Position numbers and translations under genes: made by a program
Shown here: in pieces, positions 16,509 to 27,103 of the stretch
Numbering within the stretch: position 1 is the first letter of the stretch
Layout of the letters: the number at the start of each line of letters is the position of its first letter
Assembly: GCA_017744715.1 (NCBI GenBank)
Contig: JAGIAT010000001.1
Location: 744,001 to 808,000 of the forward strand
Direction of reading: 5' to 3'
DNA length: 64,000 bases
DNA from: Niabella sp.
GTDB lineage: Bacteria > Bacteroidota > Bacteroidia > Chitinophagales > Chitinophagaceae
The notes under the pieces: generated by a model
What the model was told of the DNA's origin: nothing
The model's database searches: none
The model's input: only the letters and a program-made list of their open reading frames with translations

Positions 16509-17342
16509 ATGAAATACTGGTTTGTCTTTTTGGCTTTGTCGGTTATTAATTTTATTTCCTGTTCGAAGAATACGATTAAAAGGTATGCAGGCAGTGAACA
16601 AGGGATGGCTAATACAACCCGAATAATGAATGTTGCGGACGATATCCCCCTTGTACTGGGTGTTGCCGCTACATCGAAGTATAACGGCTATGCAATAAAC
16701 ATTGCGCTAACAATAACAGGCGCCACGACAGAAATAAAAGGTACCGCTCAAATAACAGTAACAGGTGCTGGAACTCAAGTTACTTATACAACCAATCAAA
16801 AAAGCCTGGAATTGGATGCGATTCCTAATAAGCAATATAGCATATCGGTTATTTATTCATATCTTCAAAACAATGTTGTTAAAACTTGTTCGGCTCAGAC
16901 TAATGTAACAACGACTTCTACTTCAGATGATGGTAGTGGTAATAAGCCAACTATTAGCGGCTGTCCACTTTCTGTACCTCTTGTTTTTCCTGATCCCACA
17001 CAAGCGCCTATACCCCCAGATGCTGGCGCATATATTTTATATGACTGGCTGCCTCCTCCTGCCACAGGAGGGAATATTAATGTGATTTCACCACAAGAAC
17101 CCAAAGTTTTAGGATCTGTTCAAATACGATATAGAAATTATGAGGTTGGAACAACTAGTGCGTGGATTTATTTACCGCTCCAAAATCTGTCGGATGGAGC
17201 CACAACAGTGGTACATTTTCCTATTAAGAACCTGGTTGGTGGGGCTGCATATGAGTTTCAAATAGGTGCAGATTGTGTAACAAATAAACAACCTACAGAA
17301 TTCAGCTCTTCGTACTATACGACTGCTGGACCTGTGGAATAG
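16509..17342 (+). CDS. Lipoprotein with fibronectin-III-like C-terminal part, unknown function
   Basis: 277 residues from the ATG at 16509, which opens the signal peptide; the lipobox is NFISC. The middle part is Thr/Ala/Val-rich beta structure, then a Pro-rich stretch (DPTQAPIPPDAG) and a C-terminal beta domain reminiscent of fibronectin type III (SVQIRYRNYE and AAYEFQIGADC). Probably surface-exposed. Base composition is AT-rich compared with neighbours, suggesting recent acquisition. No catalytic motif and no family identified. Confidence 0.6.
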   Translation: MKYWFVFLALSVINFISCSKNTIKRYAGSEQGMANTTRIMNVADDIPLVLGVAATSKYNGYAINIALTITGATTEIKGTAQITVTGAGTQVTYTTNQKSLELDAIPNKQYSISVIYSYLQNNVVKTCSAQTNVTTTSTSDDGSGNKPTISGCPLSVPLVFPDPTQAPIPPDAGAYILYDWLPPPATGGNINVISPQEPKVLGSVQIRYRNYEVGTTSAWIYLPLQNLSDGATTVVHFPIKNLVGGAAYEFQIGADCVTNKQPTEFSSSYYTTAGPVE

Positions 17343-17386
17343 CATCCGTAGGATAATGCATAGACCAGTAATACAGTTGTAAGTAA

Positions 17387-17653
17387 GCGGTCATATTAGC
17401 ATCTACCTACGAGATGACCGGCAATGGGGTAGAATTTCCATTCAGTCGTCTTGTTAAAGCGCACACCGGTGTTTTAAGTAACCGCGATGTGAATAAAGGC
17501 GGGGTAATATTTCCCGGCTATTTGGCAAATACTGCAACCAAAGACACCATCTATACTTTTTACCGTAAAATAGTAAACAGAAATGATACCATTGATATTT
17601 CATTGCCTTGTATTGAAGGATGTACCTACCGGTTTGTGAAAATACGGGAGTAG
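17387..17653 (+). pseudogene. Possible remnant of a beta-rich protein gene
   Basis: The open frame from 17387 reads AVILASTYEMTGNGVEFPF and ends at 17653; the first ATG is 17414 (79 codons). It has no signal peptide or start context and reads like the interior or C-terminal part of an extracellular beta protein (CIEGCTYRFVKIRE). It lies 45 nt after the 16509 lipoprotein gene and shares its AT-rich composition, so it may be a truncated relative or the broken next gene. A genuine small gene is less likely. Confidence 0.3.
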
Positions 17654-20143
<2,490 letters not shown>

Positions 20144-20170
20144 CGGATACAGGAGATGCATGCATATTAT

Positions 20171-20201
20171 AAAAGCAGTCTGGCAACAGGCTGCTTTTTT
20201 T
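20171..20201 (+). terminator. Rho-independent terminator of katG
   Basis: Stem AAAAGCAGTCTG (20171-20182) pairs with CAGGCTGCTTTT (20187-20198) through one G-U pair, with loop GCAA and a T tract. It lies 27 nt after the katG stop. Confidence 0.85.
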
Positions 20202-20282
20202 AATGCAGATAAACCTGAGCCAACGGTGCCGGTATCCCGCGGAACACCTGTGCGGGTCAAAAAAAGTGGTTACCCGTATTGT

Positions 20283-20299
20283 ATTAACGAATCGTTAAT
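20283..20299. promoter_or_regulatory. 17-bp palindrome upstream of the LamG/EEP gene, candidate operator
   Basis: ATTAACGA and TCGTTAAT form perfect 8-bp arms around a single A, 70 nt upstream of the start at 20369, followed by AT-rich DNA. Confidence 0.4.
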
Positions 20300-20368
20300 T
20301 ATTTTTATTAAATGAATGTTCAATCAATTTAATTAAATAGCTTACCGGCTCATAAAAATGATTGCGAA

Positions 20369-22390
20369 GTGAGGTATGTTCTGATGCTATGGATTTTTGT
20401 ACTGTTTACAGCCGCAGCGGTTGCCCAACCGGGAGGTAACCGTGCGCTGCACCTGGATGGGAAGGATAATTGTGTACGTACAGGAATGCCTGTTATTAAT
20501 AGCCCCTGGACCATTGAAGCCTGGGTCAAAGGCAATGACACCTGCTGGAAGGAAACCGAGGTGCTCTTTGGAGGTGGCGAATACAGCCAGCTGAGTACTA
20601 CGGATGCGTTGCCGCTGGTGATAAAGAACGGCCGGTTGCATAATCCCAGGGCGGATCTTTGGTCAACCCGGGCGCTGGATGACCAATGGCACCATGTGGC
20701 GCTAAGCTGTGACGGTGTAACCACCCGTTTATATCTCGACGGGATGATGGCCGATCAGCAACCCATTGCGTTTGCCATCCTGCCCGGTGCACTGGGGGTA
20801 CAGGAAACGGCCGCAACCGCGTTTGGCGGGCTGATGGATGAGGTGCGTATCTGGCGAACCGCCGTGCCGTTACACACCCTGAATAAATGGATGTACCGTT
20901 CGTTGTCGTCTTCCCACCCGGCCTTTAAAGCATTAACCGGGTATTATACGTTTGATGATGATATGGAAGATATGGTGGTGAATTGGGTGGGTAAGGGCGA
21001 TCAGGCGTATCACCTGCGCAGTGGCCGGATCCATTACAAAGGCCGTGCACCGCTGGCGTATACCGTATCAAATGATAACGCGCGCTTTACCCGGCCGGAG
21101 CCGCAGCGGCTGTTCAATGCCGTGGTAATAGAAAGCGAATGGGATGCAGATGCCGGAACACGGGGCGACCAGATTCTTAAATTACGTATTGCAGTTACCG
21201 GATCAGCAAAGCCGCTGCAGCTGGAGGAACTCACGCTGAGCCTTTCCAGGGTGACAACGCTTTCGGATATCGACCGTATTCATTTGTATTATGCCGGTAA
21301 AACCCCATCTTCCGGCATCCGGGAAGAACTGTTTGGAACCGGGAAGCGCCCGCAACAGACCATGCGGTTTGCCGGCAAGCCGTTCCGGCTTACCCCCGGC
21401 ATTCATTACTTCCTGGTTACTGCGGATATTTCAGAAAACGCAGTCGCTGGTAATTTACTTAAAATGAAGGTTTCTTCTTTCCGGTTAAATCAGCGCCTGC
21501 AGATACCGGAAACAGGAATGCCGCCGATAGCGAAAAGAATTACCGAAAGCAGCAAAACAACTGCCGGTATTGTGAAAGTGTTGCAATGGAATATCTGGCA
21601 TGGGGGCGTACATGTAGGCGATAACGGACCCAACAGGGTAACGCGCCTGATAAAGGCAACACATGCAGATATCATTACGATGCAGGAAGCATACGGATCA
21701 CAGCAACGGATCGCTGATTCCCTGGGGTATTATCTGAACACGCCATCTCCCGGGGATAACCTGGCCTTGTTCAGCCGTTATCCCTTAACGGGTATTGCTA
21801 CCGCCTTCAAAACATTCAATTCAAATCCTGCGGTCATACACCTGCCGGGTAACCGCCGGTTGCTGGTAAATGCCTGCTGGCTCCGGTATGCACATGAACC
21901 AGAATATACTTCTATTTATCAGGAGCCGGGCCAGGATACGCGTGCCTGGATTGCGGCGGATTCCCTGTTAGGACTTGCAGATGCGCGGGCCATTATACAA
22001 AAAGATACAAGGCCTTATGAAAAGGATACGCTGCCCGCTATTATTGGCGGCGACTTCAATTCCTGCAGCCATCTGGATTGGACAAAAGCCGCGGCACCGC
22101 TGCACTTTGGGTATGGTCCTGTTGCATTTCCGGTTTCCCGTTATATGTTGCAGGAAGGCTATAAAGACAGTTTTCGTGAACTAAATACTGATGAGGTGGC
22201 AAGACCTGAAGGTACCTGGGCCGTCATTTATGGCCATCTGCAGCGCTGCCGGATCGATTTCCTGTATTATAAAGGCCGGAATATAAAGGCCGTTGCCTCC
22301 CGGATCATAAAGACCGCTCCGGAGATCGATGATGTTTGGCCCTCCGATCATGCGGCGGTGCTGACCACCTTCAGACTGGGCGCCTTCTGA
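20369..22390 (+). CDS. Secreted LamG / BNR-associated / endonuclease-exonuclease-phosphatase protein
   Basis: 673 residues from a GTG (an internal ATG is at 20384). Signal peptide ending AAAVAQ. Residues about 22-190 form a LamG/concanavalin-like domain (SPWTIEAWVKG, DDQWHHVALSCDG, FGGLMDEVRIWR). About 245-390 resembles the sialidase-associated beta domain (FRLTPGIHYFLVTADI). The C-terminal 270 residues are an EEP-fold phosphoesterase: LQWNIWHGG, ITMQEAYGS, IIGGDFNSCSH, RIDFLYYKG and SDHAAVLTTF cover the metal-binding and catalytic blocks. Probably a secreted nuclease or phosphodiesterase tethered to carbohydrate. Substrate unknown. The next gene is also a secreted phosphatase, 63 nt on. Confidence 0.8.
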   Translation: MRYVLMLWIFVLFTAAAVAQPGGNRALHLDGKDNCVRTGMPVINSPWTIEAWVKGNDTCWKETEVLFGGGEYSQLSTTDALPLVIKNGRLHNPRADLWSTRALDDQWHHVALSCDGVTTRLYLDGMMADQQPIAFAILPGALGVQETAATAFGGLMDEVRIWRTAVPLHTLNKWMYRSLSSSHPAFKALTGYYTFDDDMEDMVVNWVGKGDQAYHLRSGRIHYKGRAPLAYTVSNDNARFTRPEPQRLFNAVVIESEWDADAGTRGDQILKLRIAVTGSAKPLQLEELTLSLSRVTTLSDIDRIHLYYAGKTPSSGIREELFGTGKRPQQTMRFAGKPFRLTPGIHYFLVTADISENAVAGNLLKMKVSSFRLNQRLQIPETGMPPIAKRITESSKTTAGIVKVLQWNIWHGGVHVGDNGPNRVTRLIKATHADIITMQEAYGSQQRIADSLGYYLNTPSPGDNLALFSRYPLTGIATAFKTFNSNPAVIHLPGNRRLLVNACWLRYAHEPEYTSIYQEPGQDTRAWIAADSLLGLADARAIIQKDTRPYEKDTLPAIIGGDFNSCSHLDWTKAAAPLHFGYGPVAFPVSRYMLQEGYKDSFRELNTDEVARPEGTWAVIYGHLQRCRIDFLYYKGRNIKAVASRIIKTAPEIDDVWPSDHAAVLTTFRLGAF

Positions 22391-22453
22391 ATCCTGCGGA
22401 AGCAGTGCTGCAGATAGAATATTCACTTTTAAAAAGCAATTATACCATAAACG

Positions 22454-23257
22454 ATGAAGCAACTTTCTTTTTTTATTGCCGTTCTTATTTTATGTTCCTG
22501 CAGGTCGGTGCCGCAGCGGGCGCATACTCCTGTGCATTCCCTTTCATTGATGCCTGAAGCTCCGGCCTGGGGTGCGCTATGGCAACAGCGTGCTGCAGAA
22601 TACAGAGCCCTGTCTTACCAGGCATACAACACCGCCCGGTTCCGGCTGAATCAGATCTTAGAGCAACCCTCCGCCCGGCCAATGGCAATAGTAACCGATG
22701 TAGATGAAACGGTGCTTGACAATAGTCCGTATTATATACATCTGGCCTCGCAACATGCCGGCTATTCCGATGCGTCCTGGGTAAACTGGACGAAGAAAGT
22801 AGCCTGCGATTCTGTGCCCGGTGCTCCTTCATTTTTCCAATATGCCGCTTCGAAGGGCATCACCATCTTCTATATCACAAACCGTATTGCGGGAGACCAG
22901 CTGCAAACCGTGGAGAACCTGAAAAAATACCATTTTCCCAATGCGGATACCAGCCACCTGATGCTGATGGGCTCCACATCCGACAAAGAAATCCGCCGGC
23001 AGGCCGTGCTGAGGGATTATGATATTGTAATGTTGCTGGGAGATAATCTTGGTGATTTTTCTTCGCTCTTCAATAACCATTCAATGGACAGCCGCTACAA
23101 TTGGACGGAAGCGAATAAAGATACTTTTGGAAAGAAATTTATTGTATTGCCCAATAATATGTATGGCAGCTGGGAGGACGGGTATTACCAGGGGAAGAAA
23201 CTCCGGACGATTGCCGACAGCAACGCGGTGTTGCAGCAGCTTTCCAATTATTATTGA
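22454..23257 (+). CDS. HAD-superfamily class B/C acid phosphatase lipoprotein (e(P4)-like)
   Basis: 267 residues. Lipobox LCSC (Cys16). HAD motif I is TDVDETVLDN (Asp82 and Asp84), motif II is in FYITNR (Ile-Thr-Asn) and motif IV is LLGDNLGDF. This pattern is that of the 5'-nucleotidase lipoprotein e(P4)/acid phosphatase family, which dephosphorylates nucleotides outside the cytoplasmic membrane. It lies directly after the LamG/EEP gene, so a joint role in scavenging nucleotides or phosphate is plausible. Confidence 0.85.
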   Translation: MKQLSFFIAVLILCSCRSVPQRAHTPVHSLSLMPEAPAWGALWQQRAAEYRALSYQAYNTARFRLNQILEQPSARPMAIVTDVDETVLDNSPYYIHLASQHAGYSDASWVNWTKKVACDSVPGAPSFFQYAASKGITIFYITNRIAGDQLQTVENLKKYHFPNADTSHLMLMGSTSDKEIRRQAVLRDYDIVMLLGDNLGDFSSLFNNHSMDSRYNWTEANKDTFGKKFIVLPNNMYGSWEDGYYQGKKLRTIADSNAVLQQLSNYY

Positions 23258-23329
23258 ACCCATCGGACGTTCAACCTGTATGAAGCGTTTTTTCGCATAT
23301 TTTTTTAAATAGAAAAGCGCAAATACCAG

Positions 23330-23337
23330 TAAATTTG
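23330..23337 (+). promoter_or_regulatory. -7 box TAAATTTG for the 23364 gene
   Basis: A perfect TAnnTTTG ending 26 nt before the ATG at 23364. Confidence 0.55.
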
Positions 23338-23363
23338 GGTAGATTAGATTAAACGAAAGTCCT

Positions 23364-23630
23364 ATGTTTGAAAAATTGATTCCCAAAGAGGCGATAGCGC
23401 AATATCATATTATCCAGGCAGAGGAAGACCGCAGTATTCATTGGAAAGAGCATCTGGGTTATGCCGTGCGGCTGGGTAATGAATTTAAGAGCAAAACAAC
23501 CGTTACATTTAATACCACCGAGGGACCTCAGTCTGTAGAAACAACCGTATGGTCGCTCACGGAAAACCATATTTCGTTAAAAGGAGGTATCCTGATTCCG
23601 TTGAACAGCATTATCGATGTGCATTTTTAG
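23364..23630 (+). CDS. Hypothetical 88-residue cytoplasmic protein
   Basis: No signal peptide and no recognised family. The C-terminal half alternates polar and hydrophobic residues (TTVTFNTTEGP, LKGGILIPLNSIIDVHF), suggesting a small beta barrel. It has its own promoter and lies just before the response regulator, 48 nt apart. A function in that signalling unit is possible but unsupported. Confidence 0.6.
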   Translation: MFEKLIPKEAIAQYHIIQAEEDRSIHWKEHLGYAVRLGNEFKSKTTVTFNTTEGPQSVETTVWSLTENHISLKGGILIPLNSIIDVHF

Positions 23631-23678
23631 TGCTGAAAATTCAGTTTTCCTTCAGTATTATGATCCACCTTTGTTAGG

Positions 23679-24356
23679 ATGAATATCCTGATTGTGGAGG
23701 ACGAATCCGCCTTAAGTAAAAGTATCGTTACCTATCTGAAGCAGGAGGGCTATACCTGTACGGTAGCAGCAACGGCATCCGATGCCCTGGCCAAAACCGA
23801 GGTGTTTGATTACGATTGTATCCTGTTGGATATTATGCTGCCCGACGGAAACGGGCTCGACCTGCTCCGGACCCTGAAGCGGGATAAGCGTACAGACGGG
23901 GTGATTGTAATCTCTGCCAAGGACGCGCTGGATGATAAAATAACGGGGTTGCACCTGGGGGCAGATGACTACCTGGCCAAGCCTTTTTATCTGCCCGAAT
24001 TGAGCGCCCGTATTGCTTCTGTGATCCGTCGCCGGAAATTTGAAGGCAGCAATGAGCTGGAGCTGAACGAAATCAAAGTAGATACGGCTTCGCGGATGGT
24101 AAGGGTGCATAACCATACCGTAGACCTTACGAAGAAGGAATTTGACCTGCTCATTTACTTCATTGTTAATAAAAACCGTGTGCTATCCAAAACCGCTATT
24201 GCGGAGCACCTTTCCGGTGCAGATGCGGATCTCTACGAAAGTTTTGATTTTATTTATGCACATATCAAAAACCTGAAGAAAAAGCTAACTGCAGCAGGGG
24301 CAGATGATTACCTGAAGTCGGTATACGGTATGGGTTATAAATTTGAAGTGTTTTGA
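23679..24356 (+). CDS. OmpR-family response regulator
   Basis: 225 residues. The receiver domain has Asp51 (DCILLDIMLPDGNG), acidic residues EDE near 7-9 and Lys101 (YLAKPF). The C-terminal winged helix carries the OmpR pattern (VDLTKKEFDLLIYFIVNKN and YGMGYKF). It overlaps the histidine kinase start by 4 nt (TTGA), showing translational coupling. An imperfect -7 box, CACCTTTG, ends 5 nt before the ATG, so the mRNA may be leaderless. Target genes are unknown; the downstream PepSY/TonB/PAP2 group is a candidate. Confidence 0.92.
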   Translation: MNILIVEDESALSKSIVTYLKQEGYTCTVAATASDALAKTEVFDYDCILLDIMLPDGNGLDLLRTLKRDKRTDGVIVISAKDALDDKITGLHLGADDYLAKPFYLPELSARIASVIRRRKFEGSNELELNEIKVDTASRMVRVHNHTVDLTKKEFDLLIYFIVNKNRVLSKTAIAEHLSGADADLYESFDFIYAHIKNLKKKLTAAGADDYLKSVYGMGYKFEVF

Positions 24357-25603
24357 AACTGATTCGTTATATATCTACCCGGTACAGTCTGTACACTATA
24401 TTGCTGGCCGTTTTATCCATTCCCCTGTTTTACCTCCTGGTACAACGCATCATGATGCATAACCTGGATGAGTCTATGAGCTACCAGAAAAACTGGATCC
24501 GGAAAAAACTGGAAGCCGGTCCGCCGGAGAATTTTGCTTCTTATAATAACAGTGTGATCGTTGCACCAACGCAGGATAAAATGATCCGGGACCGCTTTTA
24601 CAGCAAGGATATTTTTATACCCGATGATGATGAAATGGTAAAACACCGGATATTGGAATCGGTGGTGCAGGTACGTGGAACCTATTACTCCATCCAGATC
24701 CAAAAATCGATGCTGGAGGATACAGATCTCGTGCAAAGCATTTCCCTTTTGCAGGTTGTTTTCATCCTCGTACTGTTGGGAGGCTTATTCCTGATCAACC
24801 GCAACCTTTCCCGGAAGATCCTGAGGCCCTTCCAGGATACGTTGCGCAAGCTGTCGGATTACCGGGTAGACAAACATCATCCTCCCCGGTTTGAACGGAC
24901 GGCCATCCATGAGTTTGAAGCGCTGAACCGCTCGCTGGATGCGCTGTTGCTGCGGAATGCCAATCTGTATGAAGCGCAAAAAGAATTTACGGAGAATGCG
25001 GCCCATGAAACACAGACGCCGTTGGCGATCATTCAAAGCAAGCTGGACCTATTGCTGCAAACGCCCGTAGATGATGAGCAGGCAGGGCTTATTGAAGAGT
25101 TGACCTTAAGTGTGCGGAAGCTTCAGAAGCTGAACCGTACGTTGTTGCTGTTAACAAAAATAGAGAACAACCAGTTCCCGGAAACCGAACCGATCGATGT
25201 TAAAACGGTGGTGATGCATACGGCCGATCAGTTTGCAGATATGATCGCGGAGAAGCAGCTCCAACTCGAAACTGCACCAATGGAAACCTGCCGGATAGAA
25301 GCCAACGGACCGTTGATCGATATCCTGATCAGTAATCTTTTTTCAAATGCCTTCCGGCATACGGGAACAGAAGGGTTGATCCGTCTGTCTTTATCGCAAC
25401 ATGCGTTTACAATCAGCAATACGGCTTCCGGTTCAGCGCTGAACGCAGAACAGATCTTCCGGCGGTTTCAAAAACAATCCACCGATTCCAGAAGTGTGGG
25501 ACTGGGACTGGAGATCTGCAAACAGATCTGCGAGTTATATGGATACCAGCTGCAATACCGGTTCGGGGAGCAGCGGCATTATTTTTCTGTTGTCTTTTCC
25601 TGA
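24353..25603 (+). CDS. Sensor histidine kinase
   Basis: 416 residues from a TTG overlapping the response regulator stop. Transmembrane helices at about 14-33 and 130-148 flank a roughly 95-residue periplasmic sensor. The dimerisation box AAHETQTPLAII carries phospho-acceptor His218. The ATPase domain has the N box LISNLFSNAFRHT and a G box GLGLEICKQICELYG. It should phosphorylate the partner response regulator. The signal is unknown. In related genomes such pairs often sit beside PepSY-like proteins; here a 1-kb non-coding region lies between them. Confidence 0.9.
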   Translation: MKLIRYISTRYSLYTILLAVLSIPLFYLLVQRIMMHNLDESMSYQKNWIRKKLEAGPPENFASYNNSVIVAPTQDKMIRDRFYSKDIFIPDDDEMVKHRILESVVQVRGTYYSIQIQKSMLEDTDLVQSISLLQVVFILVLLGGLFLINRNLSRKILRPFQDTLRKLSDYRVDKHHPPRFERTAIHEFEALNRSLDALLLRNANLYEAQKEFTENAAHETQTPLAIIQSKLDLLLQTPVDDEQAGLIEELTLSVRKLQKLNRTLLLLTKIENNQFPETEPIDVKTVVMHTADQFADMIAEKQLQLETAPMETCRIEANGPLIDILISNLFSNAFRHTGTEGLIRLSLSQHAFTISNTASGSALNAEQIFRRFQKQSTDSRSVGLGLEICKQICELYGYQLQYRFGEQRHYFSVVFS

Positions 25604-26644
25604 TGCAGCGCCCGCAAATTTCACAGATAAGTGCAAATTCAATGGATGTGATGTATTTCTGAGTCTCATCGGCGGAATCGGGTGCGTTCCAATTTGTTGC
25701 GGTCACGCTGTTCTGATCGTTATCGGAATTATTTCAGTATCTATCCCTGTTTTTCGCTCGATAGATCCTGAACAAACGGTTAATGGTAGGTTGCATGATG
25801 TATTACGAATCAGGTACGCTTTTTTTATTATTCTTCCACTTTTTCTTGACAAAAAGTGGAGCAAAAGTCAAGGTCAAACGATTGCTCCGCCGTTTGACCG
25901 GCCACGCGCTGCACACCCGGATCGAAAAGTAGCATTTCATCTTTTTTGAAGAGGTTGGGTTGAAGACCTTGTTGCCGGATTGTTGTACGTTTGTTACTGC
26001 GCTGCTTTTTTACGAGCAGAATTCCTATTGGCAAAAAGATCCGCCACGTAAAAAGAGGCGCTGTGCAACTACCCGATTGGAGCAGCTGCTATTCCGTTCG
26101 GGAGTAATTGCTGAAAGGACCCACCCGACGAAAAGTAAAACAATAATAGGGACGTGTGCGCTCTTAGAAGGTAGTCCGCCGGGCAGTGAAAAGGGAAATC
26201 AAGCGGAATGGCGGCGGCGGATAGCATGGACAAGTGCGTGGCCCGGCGCCGGTGCCTGAAGCGCAGATTTTCCTGGTCCCGCCTCCCGGACGAAGAGTAA
26301 AAAGGCGGGATTCACCTCCTGGCGGACGAGATTTTTGCTCCACTTTTCATCGCTGGAAAAGTGGAAAAAAAGAAGCATGACCTTAATATTTCGATTCTTC
26401 GGGAATGTTTGTCATCACTGCATTGATCTTGTGCTTTCAAACAAAAAACTGAGGGTGACATTGCGTTTTTAGTTGCTGGTTCATCGCGACAATTTGGAAT
26501 ACACCCGGCGGGATCTGTGGGAAACAAACAGCATCTTAATCCCCTAATTTTTTGTTAAGGAGCCGGTTGGTTGTGAAAATTCTAATTTTCTACAGAATCA
26601 ACCCCCAATTTTATACCGTCCGATTTTTATCCTACTCTAAAAAA
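25604..26644. other. Long non-coding region between the two-component system and the PepSY gene
   Basis: About 1 kb with no convincing gene. The first part includes CGCAAATTTCACAGATAAG (about 25611-25629), similar in style to degenerate intergenic repeats. The centre holds the terminal-inverted-repeat element at 25830-26375. The last 270 nt hold nothing I can name apart from the presumed promoter of the 26645 gene. Confidence 0.6.
25830..26375. mobile_element. MITE-like element with hairpin-bearing terminal inverted repeats
   Basis: The left end has a hairpin, CCACTTTTT (25836-25844) pairing with AAAAAGTGG (25851-25859), followed by AGCAAAA. The right end has CCACTTTTC (26340-26348) pairing with GAAAAGTGG (26356-26364), preceded by TTTTTGCT. 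The two ends are imperfect inverted copies of one another: TTCCACTTTT, a 6-7 nt loop, then AAAAGTGGAGCAAAA. The interior of about 470 bp has only frames with no recognisable protein. It looks like a non-autonomous element or a large structured RNA unit. Exact ends are not proven. Confidence 0.45.
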
Positions 26645-27070
26645 ATGTTGAAAATGAAAACGAAGATCTTACTGGCTGGCCTGTTGGCTGGTATCAGCCT
26701 TACCGGGTTCGCCCAATCGAAAACGGTACCGGCTGTTGTAAAAACGGCTTTTGAACATCAGTACCCTGGAACGAAGGCCAAATGGGCACCGGAAGATGGT
26801 AATTATGAAGCCTCTTTTACCAACAAAGGTGTAAAAACAAGTGCAGTATACGACAAGGCCGGCAGGCTGATAGAAACCGAAACGGCCATATCCGGAAATG
26901 CCTTTCCCAAGGCAGCAAAGGACTATATTGCCCGCAAAAAATTAGGCGCCGTAACGGAAACGGCTAAAATCACAAAGGCGGACGGTACCGTATGCTACGA
27001 GGCTGAAATAAAGAAAACGGATTATTTGTTTGATGAGAACGGAACTTTTTTACGGGCACAAAAGGATTAG
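26645..27070 (+). CDS. PepSY-like periplasmic protein
   Basis: 141 residues from the ATG at 26645 (a second ATG at 26654 is as good). Signal peptide ends TGFAQ. The mature part shows the PepSY-like/BLIP-like repeat pattern: VVKTAFEHQYPGTKAKWAPE, then YEASFTNKGVKTSAVYDKAG, and a second unit from AAKDYIARKK to FDENG. Such proteins are thought to inhibit or bind partners in the periplasm. It is followed 33 nt later by the TonB receptor gene, likely one operon. Residues encoded upstream of 26645 are spurious. Confidence 0.78.
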   Translation: MLKMKTKILLAGLLAGISLTGFAQSKTVPAVVKTAFEHQYPGTKAKWAPEDGNYEASFTNKGVKTSAVYDKAGRLIETETAISGNAFPKAAKDYIARKKLGAVTETAKITKADGTVCYEAEIKKTDYLFDENGTFLRAQKD

Positions 27071-27103
27071 CCGGTAGACGCATCATAAAAACGAACGCAT
27101 ACG

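Noticed and set aside
25494..26259. Several 60-150 codon frames inside the non-coding region at 25.5-26.3 kb
   Set aside because: They have no recognisable domains, some run from inside the kinase gene, and they translate the terminal-repeat element.
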